Source: Anniella stebbinsi
Taxonomy: Eukaryota; Chordata; Lepidosauria; Squamata; Anniellidae
Reading direction: 5' to 3'
Assembly: GCA_029215795.1 (NCBI GenBank)
Contig: JARDYH010000002.1
Span: forward strand, 294,283,973 to 294,347,972
DNA: 64,000 nucleotides
The notes beneath the pieces were generated by a model. It saw nothing but the letters and a program-made list of their open reading frames with translations, did no database searches and had not been told where the DNA came from. Shown one piece after another: positions 1-10,946 of this stretch (within the stretch, counting starts at the first letter, position 1; each line of letters opens with the position of its first letter). The position numbers and the translations under genes are program-made.

Positions 1-805
1 TGCTGTGGGAATCCATGCACAATTACAGTGGCACAATCTGTTTTTCCTCAGCTCTGACTGCTGGGACAAACAACAGCTGGGGTAGAATATTTAAACTATG
101 ATGCAGCTTGATTAAATGATATTAGTTTAATTTACAAGGAGAGGCTTGGCTGGCAGGTCAAGTGCTTTTCTACATGTCCTTTCCTTAACACTGCAACTTC
201 GTTCCTTTTCATTTAAATCTGTATGAGATTTCAAAAATAAGCATTCCGTGGCACAAGCAGATGAAATGCTCTTTAAAGCCACGGAAGGGACAACGTTCCC
301 TTGGAAGTGAAAGTGTGGAACCCACAATAGTCTCAGAAAACTACTGAATCTATCAATCCAAGGCAAATCTTCAGACCTTGTCAAAGCCACATTTGCAAGG
401 GTAGCCCAACACTCTTTTTGAACCAAAAAAGTGTGATTGCCTGTGAAGAAACAATAGTACACACACACACATTTAACCCTTTGCCCACCAACCGTTTCCT
501 TATTTCAAATTGCACTCCCCCCATTCCGGTAGGATTTCAAATGACTGTTTGCATGGAACCAGATGCAATCTCAGAAAAAACATGGTCCAACCCCACATTT
601 GCATGGGGAAAACTTAGCCTTTCCTGCACCTGCTGATTTTTGCCTGCAAACCAGTTTTTCTCCAATCAAGCTCACTTCCACTTTACAGTATAAAATTACA
701 AACTGAGTGAAATAGCATAAATTAAAGCATAAATTGTGCAGATGAACATAATTAAAACAACAATTAAAAGCTTTTTGGAACAGTTATGACTTTGTGAACC
801 ATCTA
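1..805. other. Intronic stretch, nothing recognised
   Basis: AT-rich single-copy-looking DNA. The two small open frames here have no recognisable product. A short ACACACAC tract lies near 460. I see no repeat boundaries, RNA gene or exon. Confidence 0.5.
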
Positions 806-1420
806 ACAGAATGAAATGTCAGGGTATGAGAAATTTGTCTTGGGAGAACATTCCAGGCTGGGTCCTACTATTGAAAAGGCCCTGCTCCCATATCTCATTT
901 GGCCTGTCCTCATATCTTATTTGGCCACAGACCCTTAGAGCAGTGAGGAAGAACATGTGGAAGAAAGTGGTCCTCAAGGTCCCAAGCATTTAAGGTTTTA
1001 AATATAAAAAACAGCACCTTGAATTGAGCCCAGAAATGAATCAGCAGGATGAATAAAATGTGTGTGATATATTTTGAACACTTTTCAAAGGAAGACTCAC
1101 GCAGAAGTCTAACCTGGAGGTAACTAGGGCATACATGACTGTGTCAAAAGTCTGGCTTTGTCAGGAAGAGTTGTAGCTGGTGTCCCAGTTGAAGCTAGAA
1201 AAAGGTACCCCTCCCCACCAATGTTACCTGCATGTCCAAAAGAAGTTACAGTGCCACCTTCTATATTCACTCTGCCTCTCAGGAATAAGCATGGCCAGCA
1301 GAACATAATGCCCCATATACCAATTTCTGCCAGGCACCCCAGAAGGAGTCCATGTTCAATGTTGCTGAACACTTTTGAGAGTTCCAAAAAAAATGTTACA
1401 AGGGACACACAGGAGCGTTG
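806..1420 (-). mobile_element. Old L2-type LINE fragment
   Basis: In plus orientation the text runs AAGGCCCTGCTCC, then CAGCACCTTGAATTGAGCCCAG, which is the antisense of the C-terminal and 3' untranslated part of L2 LINEs seen elsewhere in the window (compare 7371-8215 and 29455-29960). It is highly diverged and has no usable frame. The portion after about 1110 is less certain. Confidence 0.5.
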
Positions 1421-1444
1421 AGTGGTTCCTTTGTAACATCTGTT

Positions 1445-1447
<3 letters not shown>

Positions 1448-1484
<37 letters not shown>
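1448..1484. repeat. (CT)n microsatellite
   Basis: About 18 uninterrupted CT units. Confidence 0.97.
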
Positions 1485-1486
<2 letters not shown>

Positions 1487-2049
1487 AGTACTTATAGGCT
1501 AACTGTTATTATTCTAATAATTCAGTGTTTATTTTATTTGTAGTTCTACAGTTTTCATTTTTAAAATTGTGAACTACCTTGAGTACAGTTTCTGTGGACA
1601 GGTGAGATATACATTACTGTCACAAATTAAAGCAAGAAGGCAGACTTTTTTCATGATTTGCTCAAATGCATCAAAGCGGATACATCTGCTAATGATATAA
1701 TTCCTTTTAGTGCAAAATCGCTCCACCCAAGAGTATAGTATAATGGGTGTGGACACAACCCCAGGGCAGGAAATGAACAGTTAAAGACTTGTCATAATCT
1801 TACTCAAATCGTTACTTTTATTGTCATCAGATCAACCTTTGCATCCTGTAAAGAGACCAAGAGAGGCCACCGTTTTTCAGTCAGCCAGCTCAGATCTTCG
1901 GAGAGCAACAAATAAGCCACTTCAAAGAGCAAGAAATAATTATGCTGAGAGTTAGAAGAAGGGATGCAGGAGACTGTGCTGGTGGAAGTACAGGGGTTTG
2001 GTGGAATCTTTAGGGTGGAATAAGTCTGGCTGGAAGAGGAGGTTGCAGA

Positions 2050-2230
2050 TACATAGGAACATAGGAAGCTGCATTATGCTTAGTCAGCACTGTTGACAAT
2101 GACTAGCAGTGGCTCTCCTGGGTTTCAGGCAGGATTCTTTCCTAGTCCTACCTGGAGATGCCAAGGATTGAACTGGGGACCTTCTGAATGCAAAGCATGT
2201 GCTCCGCCACTGAGCTATGGCCCCTCCCAC
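2050..2230 (-). mobile_element. tRNA-derived SINE
   Basis: The reverse complement begins GGGGCCATAGCTCAGTGG (tRNA 5' arm and A box) and has a B box around AGTTCAATCC in a tRNA-like spacing, followed by a tRNA-unrelated body ending AGCTTCCTATGTTCCTATGT. A dispersed SINE rather than a tRNA gene: there is no acceptor-stem pairing, and related copies occur at 14694, 19127, 24333 and 47620. Confidence 0.85.
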
Positions 2231-2239
2231 TACATACAT

Positions 2240-3240
2240 ACAAGATGAACATAGAAAATGTTCTGTTTCTGGCAGCAACATCAACTCCACAATCTCAAGC
2301 AGAAAAAAGGATGGGCAAACATCCAGCTGTTACAACAGCAATGCTCTTTCTTGGCTAGTTGTTGTGTTCAAAAAACAAATCTGGGAGTTAAAATGAAAAT
2401 GAAAAAGTGCAGATCCCATGCACCAACCCACCCTCTAACCAGACAGACATATGTTGAATATTTACATTCTTCTTCAGGGGCAGTTTGTCTTAGTACAGAA
2501 TGGATGCTTATTGGTACACTTCAAGCAAGACTGTGATGAGAGCAGCAAGATAATGAAGGACTGTCAAAAATGTCCAGCACTGTTACCTTTGCACCTTCAT
2601 ACTTTCGTTGCAATGCTCTCCCTTACAACCAAAGTCAAATTGGTTGGAAAATGTCTGGAAAATGTCACCCAGACTGCTCTGGCAGAAGCCCACTGATGGC
2701 TGAGCAATGGCCTCTGATTGCACTTCTACCGTGGCTTTACGTTTCAGTTATTAAACAGTAAATGTGGAAGAAGAGCTTCTATTGTTTTTCCCCATGGCTG
2801 GTGCATTCATCACTTGCTCAACAATTTTTCATCATCTATGGTGATGTGGAGCTAATGAGAAGGGTATCTTGCAGAAGGAAGCACTCCACCCCACCCCTTT
2901 GAAAGTAGAGAAGACAGTTGTGCAGACTGAACGGCTAGTGCTGATTCTTTCATTCAGTGTGGATTACTGGGGGAAGACGGGTGGCACCAGCACATTATGA
3001 GCATCTCTGTGCATTTGTACATAAGATCCAGAAGTTCATTAAGGTTTTTAAAAAAAAAAAAAAAAAACCTTTATACCATCCTAACAATGTTCTAGGTCTC
3101 ATATGCCAATCAATTTCGAAAAGAGTAAAAGTGCATTTCCCCCTGTGAAATACTTAGGTGAAGCTCTCACCACAGGTGGTCTTGCTTCACTCTGCAAAAC
3201 TGGAGAAAAGGCATATTTAACAACTTGATGAGGCACTTAG
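2240..3240. other. Intronic stretch, low information
   Basis: No recognisable gene or repeat boundary apart from a poly(A) run at about 3048-3067. Small open frames on the plus strand (2258-2761) overlap each other and resemble no family I know. Confidence 0.4.
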
Positions 3241-3242
3241 TT

Positions 3243-3308
3243 CATTGTGAAAGTTATGGATAAGCGGGTAATAAATAAATATATTATTATTATTATTATT
3301 ATTATCAT
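3243..3308 (+). mobile_element. LINE 3' tail with (ATT)n
   Basis: GGGTAATAAATAAAT followed by an ATT microsatellite has the form of the 3' terminus of L2-type LINEs in this window, 5'-truncated to the tail. Confidence 0.45.
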
Positions 3309-3564
3309 CAAAGCTTTGTGTAGAAGGAATATAGAGATGTGTTATTTAAAGATGTGACTTATTTGTCTTGCATCCCATTTTTTCTCTATAGGAGCCTAAA
3401 TAGACATACATACAGCACAGAGCATAGTAGGCTTGCTTAGCTTCAACCATATAGCCATGCCATGTGCCTTCTCTGGACCTTTGACAAAATCATGTTTAAT
3501 AACAAGATCTTGTGTTTTAATTGTGATACGATGCACCAGAGAACCTTGCCCACATATTAAATGC

Positions 3565-3565
<1 letters not shown>

Positions 3566-3596
<31 letters not shown>
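3566..3596. repeat. (AC)n microsatellite
   Basis: About 15 AC units. The Thr/His run in the overlapping small frame is a by-product of this repeat. Confidence 0.97.
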
Positions 3597-3598
<2 letters not shown>

Positions 3599-3774
3599 CA
3601 CTTGGATTACTGATATTTATTTTCCTAAGGCAATGATATATGGAATAGAACAGACCAACATACCATTGTCAATGGTATATCAGAAGAGAAATACTCAAAA
3701 ATGTTTAGTTAAACTAGCATTTGGCTTATAAACAGTGGGTAAAGGATTAGAAGACAGGGCCAGAGCAGACCGTG

Positions 3775-4045
3775 AGAAAGCCACTGACTCTAAATAAAAT
3801 GAGCCCCAATCAAGCTGGTCTTTTCATTTTTTAGATGCCGGTGACATCCTATATTACAGCACAGCTCCACTGATGGGAAAAATGCTTATTAATAATAAAT
3901 CCTGATTACAGAAAATTGATGTGAGGAATTAGGTTAACAGCACTGCTAATGACTCCATTGCCAAAACCAGAACACCAGTGGGGATCAAGGATGATATGGA
4001 GCACAAGGCCACAGAAAGTTAAATCTCACTGAAATGAAGGGGTTT
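3775..4045. other. Repeat-free intronic patch, possible conserved noncoding DNA
   Basis: Balanced, non-repetitive composition with homeobox-like TTATTAATAATAAAT and AATTAGGTTAAC text. No open frame or repeat signature explains it. The proposal of constraint is inference from texture only. Confidence 0.25.
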
Positions 4046-4059
4046 TCATATGCATTACG

Positions 4060-4435
4060 TGTTATAGGTTGCTGTGGTTTTATTAGCATTGTTTAAAATA
4101 AATTACATTTTGTAAGCCGCCCTTGTACCCAGGGCCGTGCAGAGGGGGGGCAGTTGGCCTGGGGCCCACGATTTTGAGGGGGCACTCCGAAGAGGAGGTC
4201 CCCCCCTAGCTTACACTACTGTTGTAGAACAGGTTTAATATGAAGGTGTTATGTAGAATGGACATATTGGTGGGCATGCCCTCTTGGGGTGGCTATGTTG
4301 TCCTTTTTTGAAATGGGGGGGGGACACACTTCCCATCTGGCCTGGGCATATTACCAGCTCTGCACGGCCCTGCTTGTAACATAAGATGAAGGGCAGTATA
4401 TAAATATTTTAAATAAATAAATATTGAAGAATTGG
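4060..4435 (+). mobile_element. LINE 3' end split by a hAT-like element
   Basis: TGTAAGCCGCCCTTGTA lies before and AACATAAGATGAAGGGCAG, TATATAAAT, (AAAT)n after the insertion at 4130-4372. Joined, these form an L2/CR1-type 3' terminus of the kind that ends in AAATAAATAAAT. Confidence 0.6.
4130..4372. mobile_element. hAT-like miniature element, 243 bp
   Basis: The ends are CAGGGCCGTGCAGAG and CTCTGCACGGCCCTG, a perfect 15-bp terminal inverted repeat. Flanks 4122-4129 (CTTGTACC) and 4373-4380 (CTTGTAAC) form an 8-bp target duplication with one mismatch. A CAGGG end plus an 8-bp duplication is the hAT superfamily signature. No coding capacity is present. Confidence 0.88.
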
Positions 4436-4720
4436 ACAGGCCATTAGCTTGCCAGAAAAAAAGGACCTTTCTGCTGATGCCAGAACATCAACAGGGATGG
4501 GGGCAGAGCGATTTCCCAGGGCAGGGAGTTCCATAGTCTGAGTACAATAATGGAGAAGGCCCTATTACACATTCCTGCCAACAGATTTCCATCAAGACTA
4601 ACTTAAAAATCTAGTTCCGACCCTATGCTTATATCTGGATTTGGGGAAGTAAAGAGCAGCTTGGATGGAGCTCAAGCAGTCTTCCTGTTCATGTACTGAC
4701 CATGCTGGGGCCTGTTTAGT
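4436..4720 (-). mobile_element. Diverged L2-type LINE fragment
   Basis: CAGGGCAGGGAGTTCCATAG and GAGAAGGCCCTA are antisense to the L2 C-terminal coding motif also visible near 7620. Too eroded to align further by eye. Confidence 0.45.
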
Positions 4721-5073
4721 TTTAATAAAGTAAAAGCATTACGCACCCACCACAGACCATTTCCCAGCATCTACGCATGACTTATGTTAAAAAGAGAGAG
4801 AGAGAAAAGCATTTATCTGGAAAGGACCTAAGCAGATACATCCCACACACTTCTAGCTCTCTATATACATTCCCAAGGACTAGCAGCAACAGCAGACAAT
4901 GCCGACAGCATCTGGGGTTGTAATATCCCTTGTCAGGAAATAGTTGAGACATTATTATCACTAAACTATTGACTGAGATAACACAACTGGCTACTCCAAG
5001 CCTTCCTAACTTGGTGCTCTCCAAAAGCAACATATATTGTAGGGACTCTAAATTATTATCAGTTTCATCGTCG

Positions 5074-5118
<45 letters not shown>

Positions 5119-6740
5119 TCTAGTCATATTCCATTTTTGCAATCAAGCATATGTGGATCTGCTGTTGTCAGCAGTTTGTCTTGAGAATGGAAAATAAGCC
5201 GATGGGATATTGAACCAATTTTCTGAATTTGCTTGAGAAAGTTAGCACTTTCGGGAAAACAATCCATGGAAGTCTAGTATCACAGGAAGGGAAAAATTGT
5301 TAATGCTAAGTATTCCAAGCTTTTCTTTTGCTTCTCACAACTGCATTCCTAGGAAACTTCAGTGTATCTTCCTAGCTGCGATTAATTGTAATTGTAATTA
5401 AAAAGTTTTTACCCAGCAAGCATTTAAAAAAGCTGAAGGGGAGGAGGATGAAGCTTCGAGATGTAAACACCATTCAGTATACTAGTAAACCCCAGGACAG
5501 GACACTTTCTTTAGAAATTGAGCAGCATAATACAAAATTATAATTACCTATGAATGATATGATTATCTTGCCACAAAATGAGAAACAGAATGGATCAATT
5601 TGCCCAACACCAGGGATACTTTTAGCACAGCTGGAACATAAGCCCTAGTCATGATGGTTACAGGTTATCCAATCATAGCTAAGCGATCTTCGGATTCATC
5701 ACTGTGAGCTGGGGTAACATCAAGGGTAGGCATGGTGGAGAACCTGCCAAGGTGCCACAATTCAGCAGGGACCCATTGTCAACAGCCCCCTGGAGTTGTT
5801 CTTCCTCTTCACCATTGCAACCAGCTTGTCTACCTGCCTCTTGCTTTGGCCCAGAAGATGGCAATGGTGAGGAGAAAGAGGAGCAGTAGTTGCCATTGCC
5901 TACTACTTGCTCATTGGTTCTCTGCCTGTCAAGTAAGCAAGTGGTAGAAAGAGGAGGAGGAACTATAGCAGCTGGGGATAATGGTGGTGAGAAGGTAGAC
6001 TCACTGAGGGAGGGGGGCATTGACGGTGTCTTGCCTCAATGGCCTTCAAAAATCTGGAGCGGACACTGACCATGAGGAGAACATGCACATTTTGGATGCC
6101 ACCACTTAATCTACATCAAGGAGGTGCCATTTGAAATAGCCAGTTGTGCTTTAATTATTCAGCATGAGCAGGAAGCTACTTTAGTCAGAAGCAATGATGC
6201 ATGGAGTGATCTGGGATGCATGTGAGCTATGTAGCAGGTGGGCTGCAGGTATTGAGTAGCTTGCTGAGCTGCATATTTGCATTCAGGAACTCACCAAACC
6301 CTGGGTTCACCCTCTCAATGATATAACCAAGGCTAAAATTAACTCTTCTTGCCTGATCATAATTATTACCAGCAGCATATTTCTGCATATTTACGTGGAT
6401 TAGAAACACCAGAGAACGGTGACTGTTTAGTTAACAAGGTTGTAAAATTTCTCCCTTTCATCTCTCTACAATCCTACAGTGAAACAAAACATTCATGCAT
6501 TCCTCAGCTGCTGGAAGTATCAGGCAATTTCCTAAGAGTGGGTCCTTCCTTCCTCACCCTATCATTGTTTGAAGAAACAAAGGTAACGATTTTATTGAAG
6601 AAACCTGCACATTTCTCTCCCTCACCCTCCTTCTTCTGGGTAGATTTCAATAATACCCTTGCCCTGTTCACCTCCTGCAAACATTAACATTATTACATGC
6701 ATTTCCTGAAGAGAAGGATAACAAATAGGAATTCAGATCA
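4721..6740. other. Intronic stretch with one microsatellite
   Basis: Apart from the CAT repeat at 5065-5115 I see no gene or clear element. At 5679-6020 the DNA is richer in GGAGGA/CCTCC and open on both strands, but the frames are compositionally biased and resemble nothing known. Confidence 0.4.
5065..5115. repeat. (ATC)n microsatellite
   Basis: About 14 ATC/TCA units, with CGT variants at the left edge. It creates an artefactual poly-Ser frame on the plus strand. Confidence 0.95.
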
Positions 6741-7240
6741 TAAAGCTGCTGCAGTTGTTATTCTTCAGAATCTGCAAAGGACAATAATGGCAATAACAGT
6801 GCACATTAGCCCTCCCATTCAGCAATGTTTTTAATACCCAGCTGAGTCCGAATATAAGCCCTAATGGAACATAGAGAGTGTCTTAACAGCAATTTCCAAT
6901 CAATTTGCTTTTGTATAGTATCTTTCAAACAAAAGCATCACAAGCAGTTATGCTGGGAGGGAGAAGATAATGAGCTAATGATTTAGCTGAAACAGGGATG
7001 GCGACTCCCATCCGGACATGCAAGGAGAAAAATGGCACACAAGGGCAGCCCGGAATTTAAAAGAGCGACTAACGGAGGCGTTCATCCTGGCCTGTTCCAG
7101 CCAAGGGGGAAAAAGAAACACAGCGGTGGGCAACTTTAGCGCTATTCATTTTAAACACCTCTTCCTCTGATTCCACACTGGAAGCTAAATCTGAAACCAA
7201 CAGAGCATTTGTTGAAATGAAGAGAACACAAAGGCAGGAA
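6741..7240. other. Repeat-free patch, candidate conserved noncoding element
   Basis: About 500 bp without repeat hallmarks, with complex text including ATGAGCTAATGATTTAGCTG and several CpGs in an otherwise CpG-poor intron. No exon-like frame with splice sites. It may be regulatory; this is inferred from texture only. Confidence 0.3.
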
Positions 7241-7364
7241 AAGGGCGCTTTTGACCTTTTCTACCTTGAATTTGCAATGTCCCCAATCTCACAAATCTCT
7301 ATCCAAGCCAAGCTTACTGAACAGGTCAACAGTGCAGGTTACCATACCACATTCTAGTTTGGAT

Positions 7365-8215
7365 GATCCTATTTATTTATTTATTTATTTACAATATTTA
7401 TATACTGCTCCATATCCACAACAGATTCTGGAGCGGTGAACATAGGAATAAAACAGTAAAAAGATAAAAAAGATTAAAACAGCAAATTAAAATTGTTCAA
7501 TTTAAAACAAATACCAATAAAACAGTGGATGGTCACTTAAGGAATGCTCCCTGGGAAAGAGCTGTTTTCAGAAGGCACTGGAAGCAGCATAGTGTAGGCA
7601 TCTGCCTGATCTCCTGGGGGCAGGGAATTCCGAGAAGGGGCCACCACACTAAAGCCTCTTTTCCTGATGGACTCCAATTGGGCCGTAGGTCAATGTGGAA
7701 CCAACCAGGACCATGGCTGCTAATGACCTCAGTGACCAGGCAGGTTGGTAAGGGAGAAGGTGCTCTCTCAGGTATCCCAAGTTGTTTAGGGCTTTGTACA
7801 CCAGTACCAAAACCTTAAACCTGGCCCAGAAGCCAACAGGCAACCAGGGCAGTTCCCTCAGCAAAGGAGTTGCTTGCTGAAAAGGAGCAGCTCCTGACAA
7901 CAGCTAAGCTGCTGCATTCTGCACTAGCTCCGACTTCTGGAGCAGCCTTAAGGGCATCCCCCATAGAGCTCATTGCAGTAATCCAGTCTTGAGGTTACTA
8001 ATGCATGTACCACTGCAGCCAAGCTATCCCTCTCCAGAAAAGGGTAGGGCACTCAGAGCTTCCGTGGCTACTTGGGCCTCCAGCAACAATGATGGATCTT
8101 GAAGTACCCCCAAACTACTGACCTGATCTTTCAGAGGGAGTGAACCCTATCCAGAACAGTCAATGAGCCTATCTCTCGGACTCAGGAACCATTCATTAAC
8201 TTGTCTTAAAAAGTG
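7365..8215 (-). mobile_element. L2-type LINE 3' fragment
   Basis: The plus strand starts with (TTTA)n and antisense of TATAAATATTGT, the LINE 3' tail. On the minus strand, 7900-7649 reads LPWLPVGFWARFKVLVLVYK, the conserved C-terminal motif of L2-type ORF2, followed by HLLPYQPAWSLRS. The antisense of GCATTGCAGTAGTCCAG-like text (near 7972) comes further in. The fragment is 5'-truncated, with frameshifts. Confidence 0.82.
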
Positions 8216-8985
8216 AGGATAGGAATGAGCTTTTGCACTAGCGCTGCTGTCAGGGCAGGATTTTGGGGCATAAGTACCGGGCCTCACATATTAAATGGCG
8301 GGGTGCGAGGGTTGCAAACACAGCGGAGCAGACGTACGCATTTTGAAGTTAGTGAATACACATTACCATCTTCTTGACTTGGGAAAAGAGTCTAAAATTA
8401 CCTAATGCATCACTGCCTTTTGCCTACACGTGCAGTTTCTTCTCTCCTTCCTTCACGGCATGATCAATCAAACCATGAAGCCTATAATTCACTGTAGTTT
8501 CCCATTTTGTCTAAACCAGGAAACTATGGTTACTAGCTTTGGAATAAGCAGAGTTAGTAAACTATGGGTTGAAGTTTGCCTTATTAAGCTGAGATATGAT
8601 AGCCCCTCTCCCTCTCTCAATAACTGTGACACATTTGCTTTTAGTTTGTTCATCTTTTCCCAACTTTGCTCTACGATTTTATTTATTTATTTAATTTTTT
8701 ACAGAGTCCATTTATGTCATGGTATTGTCAAATTAACTAAGGCTTTGATACTACCTCCACTTATCTCAGAGTAAGCCCCACTGAACTCAATGGGATTTAC
8801 CTCTGAGCAGATCTGGATAGATTTACACTATAAAAAGTCTAACTTATTATGTGGGAGAGATTTTGTTTTCTGTCATCCTCCAAGTTAGTTCTTTTTGTTT
8901 TAAATCTCTAGGAAGAAGTGAGCAATTGCACAGCACCACCACACTGGAACAATGCAACCATAAAAGTTATACTTGCACAAAAATA
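8216..8985. other. Intronic stretch with one short dispersed repeat
   Basis: At about 8762-8830 the text AGTAAGCCCCACTGAACTCA, ATGGGATTTACCTCTGAG matches a short repeat that recurs near 21275-21370 and 31995-32090. The rest shows nothing recognisable. Confidence 0.4.
8762..8830. repeat. Short dispersed repeat (AGTAAGYCCCAYTGAACTCA type)
   Basis: Similar copies occur at 21275-21370 and 31995-32090. In the fuller copies the edges are weakly inverted (GCTGCAATCCTATGC and GTATCGGATTGCACTG), suggesting a small inverted-repeat DNA element of undetermined superfamily. Confidence 0.5.
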
Positions 8986-9268
8986 ACTTTAAAAACTCTC
9001 TGGATGGCTTTAAAAAGGGGTTGGATAAATTCCTGGAGGAGAAGGCTGTCCATGGCTACTAGTCCTGATGGCTATGTGCTACCTCCAGTATCACATAGAG
9101 TAAGCCTATGTACACCAGTTGCTGTGGAACATGGGTGGGAGGGTGCTATTGCACTTGTGTCCTGGCTGTGGGTCCTTGGTCAACAGCAGATTGGGCACTG
9201 TGAGAACAGGGTGCTGGACTAGATGTACCCTTGGTCTGATCCAGCAAGGCTCTTCTAATGTTCTTAAC
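8985..9268 (+). mobile_element. CR1-type LINE 3' end
   Basis: GGCTTTAAAAAGGGGTTGGA, AAGGCTGTCCATGGCTACTA and the closing CTGATCCAGCAAGGCTCTTC follow the 3' end of a reptilian CR1-like subfamily. The last part is untranslated; upstream coding is absent (5' truncation). Confidence 0.75.
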
Positions 9269-9602
9269 CATGCAGAAAAGAGGCTCGCCTGATTATGTGT
9301 ATTACCTTTTCTGTGAGGGCAATGGAGGGCAGACAGATATAATGGTTTGGCACACATACAATAACCATGATGGTCAAGTCAGAAGTTATCACAGGATTTC
9401 TGCCCATATATGTCCACATCATTACATAATGTAGTAGGAAATTATCCCTTCAAAGCAATACAGTCTGAACCACATATATACTTCCACATATTTCCAACAC
9501 AGGTGCATCAGTTTATAAATGCACAAAGTAATCTCACTGTTTTGTTTCTTTCATAAAGGAAAACCCATAAGGTATATGCAGGATACTGATATTACTATAA
9601 AA

Positions 9603-9739
9603 CAGGGGTGCGGAACTGTGGCCCTCCAAATGTTGTTGAACTGCAACTCCCAGCATCCCACACATTTGGCTAGGCTGGCTAAGGCTCATGAGAGTTACAG
9701 TCCAACAACATCTGGAGGGCCACAGGTTCCCCACCTATG
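9603..9739. mobile_element. hAT-like miniature element, 137 bp
   Basis: Near-palindrome: CAGGGGTGCGGAACTGTGGC at the left, and GGCCACAGGTTCCCCACCTATG-type text at the right, with AACTGCAACTCCCAGCATCC inside. Flanks 9595-9602 (CTATAAAA) and 9740-9747 (CTAAAAAA) form an 8-bp duplication with one mismatch. Relatives lie at 21010, 26998, 30335, 31795, 34207 and 47725. Confidence 0.85.
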
Positions 9740-9747
9740 CTAAAAAA

Positions 9748-10902
9748 ACTACCATCCAGATAACAAATCTTTCATGCAACACACATATATTTTTAACTTT
9801 GGAATAAATGTTTCCTCATGTTTTATTCCATGATGAAAATATATCATCTGGACCTGAATTAAAGATAACGCCATAAATCAAACCTCAACTTGCATCCATG
9901 AAATTTTACAACATTAACATTTTGACATTGCATTTCATGAACCTGGAAGTTTGTATCCCGCTCCCTTATGATTCCTGTTATGTCTGGACTGTTTTTGAAT
10001 ATCTGAACCATTGCCTTGAAGCAGGGCTGGGTGATCAATAATAATAATAACAATAATACCTTCAGAAACTGGGTCTACCAAAATACATCCACACCAACAT
10101 CCAGAAAGCAGTCATACTTAAAACATGCTCAATTGTCAGGAAATTCCTGAATCTGTAAAAGACAGTATGACTTGGCAAAGCCCATCATGTCTGTCTAGAA
10201 AAACCGCCACGAGAGAGAAAGAGATGAAATAATAATGTTCATTTTCAAGCTATGCTTGGCCTTAGTAAACCTTCATAGCTGCTACAGAAGCTTACTAATG
10301 ACAAATCTATCTTGAAAATATGTTACATTTGTCCTTGGTAAGTTTCCATAGTGGTTTGCCACCAAATTTTGGTGGACCACCTGTTTATTTTTATTTTTTT
10401 CCCCTTCATTGGGGGGGGGGGGGGCGCAATGAGGCAGCCCTTTAAGATTACTTCAAGACTACTTATTCTGTAATTACAGAGGCTTCTGATTTCCTAGATT
10501 ACTTTAGGTGCAGAAAACATTTAAGAATACTTTTTTTGGGCGTTGGTATCAGCTTTCAATGCACTTCTTAGGCCAATCCAAGGTGTTCACTTTGGTCTTT
10601 AGTCAGGATTATTTGAACCACTGGCTCTTTTGTAGCAGTAGTTGAACTAATATGACAATTTAAATAATCTGTGCAGCTGGGCTAGATAAGTTCTCAATAC
10701 TGAGACTTTTATATTGACGTGAACATCCAAACATGTCGGAGAGCACTCACTTGCCTCCTCTAAATTACTGTGTGCAATTTTCCAGAGGTTTTGATATTTG
10801 GATCATACGGTTGCTGAAATGCAGTTTCTACTTTACACCAAGTGTATGGTGTTTGGGTGCATGAACATTAGATTTATATGAGATTAACTTGTATTCTGCA
10901 GT

Positions 10903-10904
<2 letters not shown>
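9748..10904. other. Intronic stretch, nothing recognised
   Basis: Contains an AATAATAAT run near 10040, a 14-base G run at 10411-10424 and otherwise plain AT-rich sequence. Confidence 0.45.

Positions 10905-10940
<36 letters not shown>
10905..10940. repeat. (CT)n microsatellite
   Basis: About 18 CT units, followed by ATATATG. Confidence 0.97.

Positions 10941-10946
<6 letters not shown>

Noticed and set aside
2050..2230. tRNA gene on the minus strand
   Set aside because: A and B boxes are present, but the stem pairing fails and the sequence continues into a SINE body with several copies in the window.
4969..5184. Poly-Ser open frame
   Set aside because: It is the translation of the (ATC)n microsatellite.
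5679..6020. Overlapping frames on both strands suggesting a small gene
   Set aside because: Low complexity GGA/CCT-rich text; no codon bias, splice sites or family match.
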